Source: Rhodobacterales bacterium HKCCE4037
Lineage (GTDB): Bacteria > Pseudomonadota > Alphaproteobacteria > Rhodobacterales > Rhodobacteraceae
Direction of reading: 5' to 3'
Assembly: GCA_015689645.1 (NCBI GenBank)
Contig: WVSM01000009.1
Coordinates: 46,646 to 110,645 of the forward strand
Length of the DNA: 64,000 bases
In this document: piece by piece, positions 1 to 8,086 of the stretch
Position numbering within the stretch: position 1 is the stretch's first letter
How the letters are laid out: every line of letters begins with the position of its first letter
Program-made: the position numbers and the translations under genes
The notes under the pieces: generated by a model
Database searches by the model: none
Seen by the model: only the letters and a program-made list of their open reading frames with translations
What the model was told of the DNA's origin: nothing

Positions 1-570
1 CACGTAGATCATCGACGCCTTGAGCTGCTGGTGCAGCTTGGCGATCTCGTAACGCATCTCGACCCGCAGGGCAGCGTCGAGGTTCGACAAGGGCTCATCG
101 AACAGGAACGCCGTCGGGTCGCGCACGATGGACCGGCCAATCGCCACGCGCTGCCGCTGCCCGCCGGACAGGTCTTTGGGCCGCCGCTCAAGATACTCCT
201 CCAGCCGCAGCGCCCGCGCGGCCTCGGCCACCTTCTCCTGCTGCTCGGCCTTGGACGCCCCCGCCGTCTTCAGCGAAAAGCCCATGTTCTCGGCCACCGA
301 CATATGCGGATACAAAGCGTAGCTCTGGAACACCATCGCAAGGCCCCGTTTCGAGGGCGGCTCCGCCGTGGCATCGCGCCCGTCGATCATCACCTGCCCG
401 CGTGACGTCTCTTCCAGCCCCGCGATCATCCGCAGAAGCGTGGATTTCCCGCAGCCCGACGGTCCGACGAAGATGACGAACTCGCCATCCTTGATCTCAA
501 GGTCCACCCCCTTGATGACCTGCACATCGCCGTACCATTTCTCGACGGATTTCAGTTCAATCGCACCCAT
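1..570 (-). CDS. Sugar ABC transporter ATP-binding protein (UgpC/MsmK/MalK family), 3' end cut by window
   Basis: This is the cytoplasmic ATPase that would power the sugar importer encoded upstream of it. The visible 190 residues start [15 protein letters not shown] and hold Walker [10 protein letters not shown] (about residues 37-45), the Q-loop at [12 protein letters not shown], the signature LSGGQRQR and Walker [13 protein letters not shown]. The frame runs off base 1 at about KASMIYV, so the H-loop and the regulatory TOBE domain lie outside the window. It follows the hydrolase gene by 3 bp and is the last visible gene of the operon. Because the MalK/UgpC family is shared by many sugar systems, it says little about the substrate. 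Confidence 0.95.
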   Translation of the reverse strand, partial: MGAIELKSVEKWYGDVQVIKGVDLEIKDGEFVIFVGPSGCGKSTLLRMIAGLEETSRGQVMIDGRDATAEPPSKRGLAMVFQSYALYPHMSVAENMGFSLKTAGASKAEQQEKVAEAARALRLEEYLERRPKDLSGGQRQRVAIGRSIVRDPTAFLFDEPLSNLDAALRVEMRYEIAKLHQQLKASMIYV

Positions 571-573
571 GGT

Positions 574-1953
574 TCATGCTCCTTTCGCGGAGGGAGAGGC
601 CCAGGCCAGCCAGACGGCCGCCGTCCAGGTGAAGGTTCCCCCACCGGCGGGCGTACCGTCGACCGGCGAGAAATATTCGGCGAAGCCGCGATCGGCGATC
701 AGGCGGGCGGTGTCGGTGCGGATGCGGTCGGCCTGCGCGTCCAGCCCCGCCTCGGCCATGCCTTGGGCGGCCATGTAGTTCATGATCGCCCAGACCGGCC
801 CGCGCCAGTAGCGCAGGTGGTCATATTGCGGCCCCGCCGGATCGTAGGAGGGCAAGGCGTAGCGCGTCCTCTCCAGCACGCCGTCCAGCGTTTCGACCGC
901 CTCTGGCCTGCTGACACCGCCCCACCAGCACAGCGCGCTGGCATTGCTGACCGAGCCCGCGAAATTGCCGGTCCGCAGGTTGCGCCCCTCGTAAGCCTTG
1001 GTTTCGGGGTTCCAGAGCGTCTCAGCCCCCTCCTCCAGCGTGGCGATCCAGCCGTCGATCTCCGCCCGGTCCTCACCCAGAAGCTCTGCCGCCAGCCCGA
1101 GATCGCGCAGCGACCGCAGGCAGGTGAAGGTCATCGTCGGGTCGGCGACACGGAACGGGCTGTCGGCGGCGATCTTGGCGTCGTCCCAGTCGCGGTCGCG
1201 CCCGAATTGCACCAGCCAGATGTAGCGGTCGTAATCGGCCTGCGTCGGGCGCATCTTGGCGTCGACGTGGCCCGTGTCGCGGCGCGTGTAGCTGGCGACA
1301 CCCACCGGGTCGATCCCGGCCATGGCCTCGTCCCAGTCCGGCGCGTTGTCCCGGCCCGCTTCCCAGGGATGGGTGATGCAGACCGCCCCGCTTTCCGCGC
1401 GCGCCGCCATGATCCAGCGGTGGAAGGCCACGAGCTTCGGGTAGAGCGCCCTCAGCCGCGCCTCCCCCACGCCCGGATCGGCCTTGTAGACCTTCCACGC
1501 CAGCGAGGCCGCGACCGGCGGCTGGCTGATGCCGGAGGAGGGCAACTCCTGCCCGCCCCGGCCCACGGCGTTCGCCGTGCCCCAGACATCCGCGCCCGGG
1601 AAATAGCCGTCGTCCATCACGTGGAACAGGATATGCGGGACCATGCCGTTGTCCCACTGCCCGCCGAAAAGCGTCTCCAACTCCTGCCACGCGCGGTCCG
1701 TGTCGAAGGTGGCGAAGCCAAGCGCGGCAAAGGCGCTGTCCCAGTTCCACTGGTAGGGATAGAGGCCCGCCGTGGGCACCGTGTAGCCGCCCTTGTCGTT
1801 CAGGCGCAGGATGCGGCGCGCTTCCTCGTCGAGGGGGTCCGGATTGATATCGGCCAAGTCTGTCATCTCGTTCTCCCGGCAGGCCGCTTCTGCGCCCGCG
1901 TTCATCGTTTCGACCGCGCCAGCGGCGGCCCGCGTGTCAGTCTGCACGGCCAT
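574..1953 (-). CDS. MGH1/GH63-like glycoside hydrolase ((alpha/alpha)6 barrel)
   Basis: The 459-residue protein has no signal peptide and so should act in the cytoplasm on imported substrate. Recognisable stretches are GLYPYQWNWDSAF near residue 65, FGGQWDNGMVPHI, and a C-terminal YWRGPVWAIMNYM. Together they fit the MGH1-like/GH63 clan of (alpha/alpha)6-barrel hydrolases, which includes glucosylglycerate and mannosylglycerate hydrolases of similar length. Trehalase or another alpha-glucosidase activity cannot be excluded. The gene sits between the permease (3-bp gap) and the ATPase (3-bp gap). I chose the ATG at 1953 because a GAAGGGG ribosome-binding site lies in the end of the permease gene. 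A second good start at 1866 (MTDLAD, with GGGAGAA before it) would remove 29 residues. The substrate is inferred, not shown. Confidence 0.82.
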   Translation of the reverse strand: MAVQTDTRAAAGAVETMNAGAEAACRENEMTDLADINPDPLDEEARRILRLNDKGGYTVPTAGLYPYQWNWDSAFAALGFATFDTDRAWQELETLFGGQWDNGMVPHILFHVMDDGYFPGADVWGTANAVGRGGQELPSSGISQPPVAASLAWKVYKADPGVGEARLRALYPKLVAFHRWIMAARAESGAVCITHPWEAGRDNAPDWDEAMAGIDPVGVASYTRRDTGHVDAKMRPTQADYDRYIWLVQFGRDRDWDDAKIAADSPFRVADPTMTFTCLRSLRDLGLAAELLGEDRAEIDGWIATLEEGAETLWNPETKAYEGRNLRTGNFAGSVSNASALCWWGGVSRPEAVETLDGVLERTRYALPSYDPAGPQYDHLRYWRGPVWAIMNYMAAQGMAEAGLDAQADRIRTDTARLIADRGFAEYFSPVDGTPAGGGTFTWTAAVWLAWASPSAKGA

Positions 1954-1956
1954 GGC

Positions 1957-3165
1957 TCACCCCTTCACCGATCCGGCGGTGAGGCCCTTGGTCATGAATT
2001 TCTCCAGCCCCAGGAACAGCACCATCACCGGCACGGTGGCGATCACCGCCCCCGCCATCAGGTGCTGGCGCGGCACTTCCGAGGAATTGAGCGAGGCGAT
2101 CCCCCGCGTCAGCGTGAAGATCTGCGGATCGTCCAGCAGCATGAAGGCCAGCAGGAACTCGTTCCACGCGATCATGAAGACGTAGAGGCTGACCGACACC
2201 ATCGCGGGCAGCGACAGGGGCAGCGTGATCTTCCAGATCACCTGCAGCCGGTTCAGCCCGTCCATCAGCCCCGCCTCCTCGACCTCGGCCGGCAGGCCCC
2301 GGAAATAGCCCTGCAGCATGTAAAGCGCGACGGGGATGGTCGTGACCGGGTAGATCATGACGATCCCGATGATCGTGTTCCTCAGGCCCGTCTGCGAAAA
2401 GACGATGTAGATCGGCAGCGCCAGCACGATCATCGGCACCATGTAGATCAGCAGGATCGACCGGCTCAGTGCCTTCTGCCCCCGGAACCGCAACCGCGCC
2501 ACCGCGTAGGCGCCCGGCACGCTGAACAGCAGCGTCACGAAGACGGTGATGACCGAGATGTAGAAACTGGTCCACATGTAGCGGCCGAAATTGAACTCCG
2601 CGAAGAGCTCGCGGTAGCTGCGGAACAGCCCCATGCCCTGGCTCAGGTCGATTGAGAAATCGAGCGGGTTGGCCAACAGCTCGCCTTGGCTTTTCAGGCT
2701 GGTCATCACCATGATGTAGAACGGAATGAAAACCGCCGCCGTGAAGAAGATGAAGCCGAAGCCGGTCAGGAAACGGATCACCGCCTCCTCCCATTCGTGC
2801 CGCGTCATCGCGCCCGAGGGCGCCTCGCGCAGGATCGTCGCCAGCGCCAGCCCCATCGCCAGCCCGAAGGCCAGCGCCATCGACAGATGCGCCGCGATCC
2901 CCAGCGACGCGCCCACGTGAATGGGCGACAGCGGCGTGTAACTCAGCGCGAAGGCCAGCACCGCGCCGCCCGCCGACATCACCCAGCCCGACCGCAGGTG
3001 AAAGGCCGCCGCCCCCATCCCCGCACCCATCAGGATGCAGCCGAACAGGCCCGGCCGGAACGCCTCGCCGGTCGAGAAGCTCAGGATCACCGCCACCGTG
3101 GTCGCCACGATGAAGGCCCAGAGGACGCCCAGAACGGGCCCGGTCACATATCCCTGACGCACCAT
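1957..3165 (-). CDS. Carbohydrate ABC transporter permease (MalG-like) with extra N-terminal membrane segments
   Basis: Inner-membrane permease half of the importer, 402 residues. The C-terminal two thirds are a typical MalG-type permease: a membrane segment near residue 140 (FGFIFFTAAVFIPFY) and the cytoplasmic EAA loop around EEAGLMDGLNRLQVIWKI, which contacts the ATPase. Before it lie about 110 extra residues with roughly four hydrophobic segments (near 10-30, 38-56, 60-78 and 85-110), which MalG proteins of about 280 residues do not have. The start overlaps no upstream gene; it begins 1 bp after the stop of the partner permease. The role of the extension is unknown. Confidence 0.9.
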   Translation of the reverse strand: MVRQGYVTGPVLGVLWAFIVATTVAVILSFSTGEAFRPGLFGCILMGAGMGAAAFHLRSGWVMSAGGAVLAFALSYTPLSPIHVGASLGIAAHLSMALAFGLAMGLALATILREAPSGAMTRHEWEEAVIRFLTGFGFIFFTAAVFIPFYIMVMTSLKSQGELLANPLDFSIDLSQGMGLFRSYRELFAEFNFGRYMWTSFYISVITVFVTLLFSVPGAYAVARLRFRGQKALSRSILLIYMVPMIVLALPIYIVFSQTGLRNTIIGIVMIYPVTTIPVALYMLQGYFRGLPAEVEEAGLMDGLNRLQVIWKITLPLSLPAMVSVSLYVFMIAWNEFLLAFMLLDDPQIFTLTRGIASLNSSEVPRQHLMAGAVIATVPVMVLFLGLEKFMTKGLTAGSVKG

Positions 3166-3166
3166 C

Positions 3167-4447
3167 TCAGAGCCCCTCCTCTTTCGACATGAACCTGAAG
3201 AACGCCCAGGAGAAACACAGCAGGCAGATCAGGATCACCACGGCCACCGCCGCGCCCGCCCCGATGTTCGAAACCGCGAAGGCCTGTTCGTAGACATTCA
3301 CCGTCAGCGTCCGCGTGCCCGCGTTGCCGCCTGTCAGCAGGAAGATGTCGTCGAACTTGTTGAACGTCCAAATGAAGCGCAGCAGGAACAGGACCGACAG
3401 GATGCCCATCAGCATCGGCAGGCTGAGGTAGCGGAATTTCTGGAACGGCGTCGCCCCGTCCACGTCCGCCGCCTCGTACATATCCGTGTCGATCGACTGC
3501 ATCCGTGCGAGAATGAACAGGAAGGACAGCGGGAAATACCGCCAGATTTCGAACACCGTCACCATGATCAGCGCGTTGGGCCGCACCCCGAAGAAATTCA
3601 CCGGCGCATCCACGACGCCCATCTGCACCAACAGCGCGTTGATCGAACCCGAGGTCGGGTCGAACAGGATCACCCAGGAGAACGCCACGGCGATCACCGG
3701 GGCGACATAGGGAAAGAGGTACAGGCCGCGCAGGATGCCCTGACCCTTGAAACTCTTGTTGAGAAGCAGCGCCGCGAACAGCCCCACGACCAGCGCGCCC
3801 ACCGTGCCGACGATGGTGTAGAACAGCGTCGCGAAGATGACCGACCAGAATTCCCGCGCCTCGAAGACCGCGGCGAAGTTGTCCAGCGTGAATTCCCCGC
3901 TGGTCAGGACGTTGGTCGCATCGCCGATGATCTCCACCGGCGTGTCATCCTCGATGGCGTCTTCCAGCCCCGCCTCGAACGTCGCCGGGATTTCCAACGT
4001 GATGCGCTCGCCCGCCCCCAATTCCTCGAACCGGCAGGTCAGCGCGGCGCCGTCGACCTCGCACCCTTCCGGCAAGTCCGTCATCACCACGCCCTCTGGT
4101 AAGATGTCCATCAGCACCACGTTGCCGATGGGGTCGTCCTGGCTGGGGTTGCGGATGCGATAGCGGATCAGTTGGTCCGCCTCACCCACGTTGCGCACAT
4201 CCTCGCGCACCACGGGTGCTGCCGGGCGCAGGTCAGCCAGACCCACCGGTTTGAACGAGATCCAGATGATCGCCAGCAGCGGCAGCAACACCACCAGCAT
4301 CACGGCGGTCAGCGTCGGCAGCAGCAGGCCCCAGGCCAGCCGCGTCTCGCGTCTGCCAAGCGGCCCGGTGCCCTTCGGCGGCGTGGCATTGGCCAGCCTT
4401 GAAGGCGACGGATCGGCGGGCGTGCCTGTGGTGGGTTGGATCGACAT
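3167..4447 (-). CDS. Carbohydrate ABC transporter permease (MalF-like) with a DUF11-like periplasmic insert
   Basis: Permease partner of the preceding gene, 426 residues. A first membrane segment (GLLLPTLTAVMLVVLLPLL, about residues 40-60) is followed by about 140 periplasmic residues before the five-segment core. The insert contains LPEGVVMTDLPEGCEVDG, then ALTCRF and a LGAGERITLEI strand. This pattern matches the DUF11-type beta-sandwich repeat and is not a usual part of sugar permeases. The EAA loop is at YEAADVDGATPFQKFRYL. I use the ATG at 4447 (MSIQPTTG) rather than an upstream ATG, because the leading residues look like untranslated leader and overlap a strong RNA hairpin. MalF itself also has a periplasmic P2 domain, but that sits in a different loop. 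Confidence 0.9.
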   Translation of the reverse strand: MSIQPTTGTPADPSPSRLANATPPKGTGPLGRRETRLAWGLLLPTLTAVMLVVLLPLLAIIWISFKPVGLADLRPAAPVVREDVRNVGEADQLIRYRIRNPSQDDPIGNVVLMDILPEGVVMTDLPEGCEVDGAALTCRFEELGAGERITLEIPATFEAGLEDAIEDDTPVEIIGDATNVLTSGEFTLDNFAAVFEAREFWSVIFATLFYTIVGTVGALVVGLFAALLLNKSFKGQGILRGLYLFPYVAPVIAVAFSWVILFDPTSGSINALLVQMGVVDAPVNFFGVRPNALIMVTVFEIWRYFPLSFLFILARMQSIDTDMYEAADVDGATPFQKFRYLSLPMLMGILSVLFLLRFIWTFNKFDDIFLLTGGNAGTRTLTVNVYEQAFAVSNIGAGAAVAVVILICLLCFSWAFFRFMSKEEGL

Positions 4448-4488
4448 CGGGAAAACCTTCGATCTGCGTCTTGGGAGGGTCGGGTCAC

Positions 4489-4517
4489 TCCGGGGCCGCA
4501 AACGGCGCGGCCCCGGA
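4489..4517 (-). promoter_or_regulatory. Intra-operon RNA hairpin between binding-protein and permease genes
   Basis: A perfect 11-bp stem (left arm TCCGGGGCCGC, right arm its complement) with a 7-nt loop lies just after the binding-protein stop. No T-tract follows on the transcribed (minus) strand, so it is not a simple terminator. Stable hairpins at this place are known to protect upstream mRNA and raise the binding-protein to permease ratio, as in malE-malF. That role is inferred here. Confidence 0.6.
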
Positions 4518-4543
4518 AATCTGCCTTGGCTAAGCGGTCGAGA

Positions 4544-5902
4544 TCACTCGATCGCGCTCAGTTCCTCGTTCATCAGCGCAACGGTCTCTTCCGCCGAACG
4601 CACGCCATCGACGTATTCGCGCACGAGGCGGTTGATGACCTGGCTGTTGATGATGCGGCTGGCGAGCGCGAGTTGCCCGTCTTCCACACCCCAGCGCTGC
4701 GCCACGTCGAGGCCGCCGACGATCTCGTCGATCATCGATTGCTCGTAGAGATCCCCCAGCGGCGCGCGGCGGTCGACGCCCACGTCCAGCTGCGCCCATG
4801 CGTCGATGAACTCGGTCGGGTTCTCCTCGGTGCCGCGACGGACCGGGAACTTGCCCTCCGGCGCGATGGCGAGCGTGGCGGTGTAGCCCTCGTTCATGGA
4901 GTATTCGACAAAGGCCATGGCCGCGTCCGTTTCCGCGTCGGCAGTGATGCCGAAGTAGCGCACGTCACCCCAGGCCGCGCCGTCCGGGTTCGACGGGCCG
5001 GAGAAGTTGGTCACGATGCCCGTGGCCGCTGCCAACTCGGTCGAGGTCGGATCGTCGTTGATGGTCGGCGGGGCGCTGTCACGCAGGCCGGCCAGTTCGT
5101 CGAGGATGAAGGGCGACCAGATAATCATCGCCGCGTTGCCCGAAAAATAGAGCGTGCGGGACTGGTCCCAGTAGAGCTCACCATCCGGGCTCGCCTCCAC
5201 GATGGCGCGGTAGAATTCCAGCACCTCGACCGTCGCTGCCTCGTCGAAGCCGGTGAACCCGTCGGGGCCGACCGGGGTGGCGCCATTGGCAAGGAAGACA
5301 TGCTCCAGGACCTGGCTCATGAAGTTGTCGTCCACCTTGGTGGCGGCGACGAAGCCATACATTTCCGGCGGATTGTGCAGCGCGTCGATGGCGGCCAGGA
5401 CGTTGGCATAGCTCGACGGCGGCTCAAGCCCCGCCTCTTCGAACAGGTCGGCGCGGTAGACGATCATCTGCGTCCAGCCATCGACCGGAACGGCCGCATA
5501 GCCTCCATCGACGGCGGCCATGTTCAGCGCGCCCTCGGCGAAGGTGTCCGCCCCGAGGTTCTCGATCACGTCGGTGGCCGCGTCACTGTCGAGGATGCCG
5601 GCCTCGTACCACGGCAGCGCGTATTGCAGCGTGTGGTAGATCACGTCCGGCAGATCGCCCGCCGCGAAGGCCGCCGTGGCGCGTGTGCCGAGGTCCGATT
5701 CCGTCACCGGAATCACTTCGACCGTGATGCCGGTTTCCTCGGTGAAGGCCGCGGCCATGGCTTCCTGGCGTTCAAGGCGCTCGGGCTGTTCCTCGGTCGT
5801 CCAGAAGCGAATCGAGTCCTGTGCCGCCGCGGCACTGGCCATCGCCAGCCCCGAGACCGCTGCCAGAAGCGCGATGCGTCCGGTGGTTTTGAATGTGGTC
5901 AT
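4544..5902 (-). CDS. Extracellular sugar-binding protein (ABC transporter, family 1)
   Basis: Periplasmic receptor that would deliver the sugar to the two permeases. The 452-residue product starts with a clear signal peptide (MTTFKTTGRIALLAAVSG, cleavage about AAAQ/DSIRF). It continues as a MalE-type solute-binding fold, with FAAGDLPDVIYH (about residues 80-90) and VPVDGWTQMIVYRADLFEEAG typical of the hinge region. It lies 27 bp after the regulator gene, so it is the second gene of the operon. The Ser/Thr/Asp-rich surface and lack of lipobox fit a soluble Gram-negative binding protein. The ligand cannot be read from the sequence. Confidence 0.93.
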   Translation of the reverse strand: MTTFKTTGRIALLAAVSGLAMASAAAAQDSIRFWTTEEQPERLERQEAMAAAFTEETGITVEVIPVTESDLGTRATAAFAAGDLPDVIYHTLQYALPWYEAGILDSDAATDVIENLGADTFAEGALNMAAVDGGYAAVPVDGWTQMIVYRADLFEEAGLEPPSSYANVLAAIDALHNPPEMYGFVAATKVDDNFMSQVLEHVFLANGATPVGPDGFTGFDEAATVEVLEFYRAIVEASPDGELYWDQSRTLYFSGNAAMIIWSPFILDELAGLRDSAPPTINDDPTSTELAAATGIVTNFSGPSNPDGAAWGDVRYFGITADAETDAAMAFVEYSMNEGYTATLAIAPEGKFPVRRGTEENPTEFIDAWAQLDVGVDRRAPLGDLYEQSMIDEIVGGLDVAQRWGVEDGQLALASRIINSQVINRLVREYVDGVRSAEETVALMNEELSAIE

Positions 5903-5929
5903 GCCTTTTCTCCCTTTGGTTGTTCAGGT

Positions 5930-7012
5930 TTATGTCTCCGCCCCGGCCGTCCGGTCCGGGTCGAAATTCGAGGGAAGGTCCGACTCGCGCGCAACAAGGC
6001 GCGGAGGTACGAGCTCCCGCAGATGGGTGGGGTCGGTGCCGCGGATGCGGGCGATCAGAAGCCGCGCAAGGCGTTCGCCCGCGGCGCGGTTGTCGACGGA
6101 AAAGGTCGTCAGCGGCGGCTTGGCATTGGCCGCTTCCGGGATGCCGTCGTAGGAAATCACGGCAAGGTCTTCGCCCACCTTGCGGCCCATCCAGCGCGCG
6201 GCGCGGTATAGGCCCAGGGCGGCGAGGTCCAGCGCGCAGACCACGGCGGTCGGCGGAATATCGGCCGACAGGACCGCGCGTCCCGCCGTTTCCCCTTCCG
6301 AGATTTCAAGCACCCCCTCGGCCATGATGGTCGGATCGACCTCCAGCCCGGCCTCTTCCATCCCCGCAAGGAACCCCTCGCGGCGCAGATGTGCGAAGGT
6401 GTATTTGTAGGCCCCGTTTATGAACCCGATGCGCTTGTGGCCGAAGCCCGCCAGCCGCAGCACCGCCTTGCGCATCGCCTCCTCGCCCGCGATGTCGAAC
6501 CACGCGCAATCGGTCTCGTCCCGGGTGCGGCCGTAAAGCACGAACGGCACCTGCCGCTCCCGGCACAGCGCGATGCGCGGGTCTTCCCACATCGAACGCG
6601 GCAGGATGAAGCCATCGGCCTTGCGCTCTTCGATCAGGCGGATCATCGAGGCGACTTCGTCTTCGATGCCGGTCGCCGTGGCGACCGTCAGCGTCCAGGT
6701 CTCTTCCGAGGCCGCGCGGCTGATCCCGTCGAGGAAATCGGTCAGGAAGGGCCGGTGCAGGTCGGCATTGCCGGTGTTCAGGATCAGCCCCAGCGACCGG
6801 GCCCGCCCGGTGCGGATCGCCTGCGCCTGCGCCGAGGGGCGATAGCCCATCCGTGTCGCGGTGCGGGTGACCCTCAGGCGCGTGCTTTCGGCAATGTCCG
6901 GATAGCCGTTCAACGCGCGGCTGACGGTCCCCTTGGCCAGGCCAAGCGCCTTCGCGACATCGTTGATGGTGACACGTCCAGAGCGCGTCGCTGGTGCATC
7001 CTCGGGCTGCAT
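5930..7012 (-). CDS. LacI-family transcriptional regulator
   Basis: The 360-residue repressor has an N-terminal helix-turn-helix (INDVAKALGLAKGTVSRALN, about residues 16-35) and a hinge YRPSAQAQAIRTGR. A periplasmic-binding-protein-like sensor domain follows (GLILNTGNADLHRPF to the C-terminus). It is the first gene of the sugar operon, so it would control its own synthesis as well as transport and hydrolysis. Two palindromic sites of LacI type lie 30-80 bp upstream of its start and are the natural targets. The inducer is probably the imported sugar or a hydrolysis product, by analogy with the family. Confidence 0.93.
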   Translation of the reverse strand: MQPEDAPATRSGRVTINDVAKALGLAKGTVSRALNGYPDIAESTRLRVTRTATRMGYRPSAQAQAIRTGRARSLGLILNTGNADLHRPFLTDFLDGISRAASEETWTLTVATATGIEDEVASMIRLIEERKADGFILPRSMWEDPRIALCRERQVPFVLYGRTRDETDCAWFDIAGEEAMRKAVLRLAGFGHKRIGFINGAYKYTFAHLRREGFLAGMEEAGLEVDPTIMAEGVLEISEGETAGRAVLSADIPPTAVVCALDLAALGLYRAARWMGRKVGEDLAVISYDGIPEAANAKPPLTTFSVDNRAAGERLARLLIARIRGTDPTHLRELVPPRLVARESDLPSNFDPDRTAGAET

Positions 7013-7042
7013 CCGGTTCCTCCCCGAATCTCAAAATCCGGG

Positions 7043-7058
7043 CCGAAACCGGTTTCGG
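7043..7058. promoter_or_regulatory. Putative LacI-type operator 1
   Basis: Perfect 16-bp palindrome CCGAAACCGGTTTCGG with a central CG step, which is typical of LacI/GalR operators. It lies 31 bp upstream of the regulator start codon. The second copy of its core is centred 32 bp away, about three helical turns. Confidence 0.72.
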
Positions 7059-7074
7059 CAAGCAGAAATCGGAA

Positions 7075-7090
7075 TCAAAACCGGTTTCGG
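7075..7090. promoter_or_regulatory. Putative LacI-type operator 2
   Basis: Core AAACCGGTTT identical to operator 1, with one flank degenerate (two mismatched base pairs outside the core). The same-face spacing relative to operator 1 suggests cooperative binding or looping by a dimer of dimers. Confidence 0.65.
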
Positions 7091-7117
7091 ACGCTGCAAC
7101 GCAGAATTCGGGAGGGA

Positions 7118-8086
7118 TCAGTCGAGGGTCGTGCGGAGCCAGTTCGTGATGTCTTCGACAACGCGATCGGTCAGGGCCGGGCTGAGGATATCGCCAGCAA
7201 TCACGTGGTGAAACGGGTCGCCGCCCTCGTCGGGAACGGCCACCGGGATCATCGTCGCCTCGCCGCCCCAACGGTCCGCGAAATGCCGTGCCGCAGGTGC
7301 AGAAATCACCTGGTCGGTATCGGCGAAAAGGAACAGCGCCGGGATCGAAACCCCGCTGTAATCCCGCGCCCGCGTCTCGCGCAGCAGGGTCCCCATCGAG
7401 ACGGTCGCCACCGTCGGGTAGCGCGTCGTCCAGTAGGTCGCATGCTCGCGATTGATCGGCTCGAAGCTGCGTTCCGCCCCCGCGATCCACGGCACCCAGA
7501 TGCGCGCACCCGCCAGTTCGAGCAGCGGCCCCGCCGGGTTCGCCACCTCGAAATTCGGCGAGATCATCACCACCGCCGCCACGTCCCGCGCGTGCTCCGC
7601 CTCGGCCAGCGTATAGGCCGCCACGGTCGCACCGGTCGACGTGCCGATGACGACCACCCGATCGCCCACCTCGCGCGCGATCTCGAGGAACAGTTCCGCA
7701 TCCTCGATCCAGTCGCCCGCCCGCGCCTCCCCCAGCGCCGAGCCAGACCGCCCGTGCCCCGTCAGCCGCGCGAAGACGAGGTTCGCACCCAACAGCTCCG
7801 CCACGCGGTCGGGCACCGGCCGGATTTCCTCGGACGTTGCCGAAAAGCCGTGGAGGTAGAGCACCACAGTCTCGGTCGCCGCGCCCTCTTCCCCTGCCCA
7901 GACGATCCGCGCTTCCGTGCCGGGGGTGATGTCGTCAAACGCCCCCTCCCTCGCGGCCAGGACCTCCACCGGATCACCGACAACCACCGGCGCATCGACC
8001 CGCTGGATCCGCTCGCCCGGCAGGAAGTAAACCGCAGCCAGAAGCACCGCGACGACTAGCAGCAACCGTCCGAGAAACTTAAGCAT
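7118..8086 (-). CDS. Membrane-anchored alpha/beta hydrolase
   Basis: 322 residues. An N-terminal hydrophobic segment (LGRLLLVVAVLLAAVYFLPG) acts as a signal anchor and is followed by an alpha/beta-hydrolase domain. The oxyanion region is VLYLHGFSATSEE and the nucleophile elbow is GTSTG (about residues 155-160, GxSxG). Asp in LFADTDQ and His in PFHHVI are candidates for the rest of the triad. Its start overlaps the stop of the next hydrolase gene by 8 bp, so the two are translationally coupled. It could be a carboxylesterase or lysophospholipase; the substrate is not visible. Confidence 0.85.
   Translation of the reverse strand: MLKFLGRLLLVVAVLLAAVYFLPGERIQRVDAPVVVGDPVEVLAAREGAFDDITPGTEARIVWAGEEGAATETVVLYLHGFSATSEEIRPVPDRVAELLGANLVFARLTGHGRSGSALGEARAGDWIEDAELFLEIAREVGDRVVVIGTSTGATVAAYTLAEAEHARDVAAVVMISPNFEVANPAGPLLELAGARIWVPWIAGAERSFEPINREHATYWTTRYPTVATVSMGTLLRETRARDYSGVSIPALFLFADTDQVISAPAARHFADRWGGEATMIPVAVPDEGGDPFHHVIAGDILSPALTDRVVEDITNWLRTTLD

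Noticed and set aside
763..2655. 630-codon plus-strand frame over the hydrolase and permease genes
   Set aside because: Covers two clear minus-strand genes; Arg/His/Gln-rich translation without any family.
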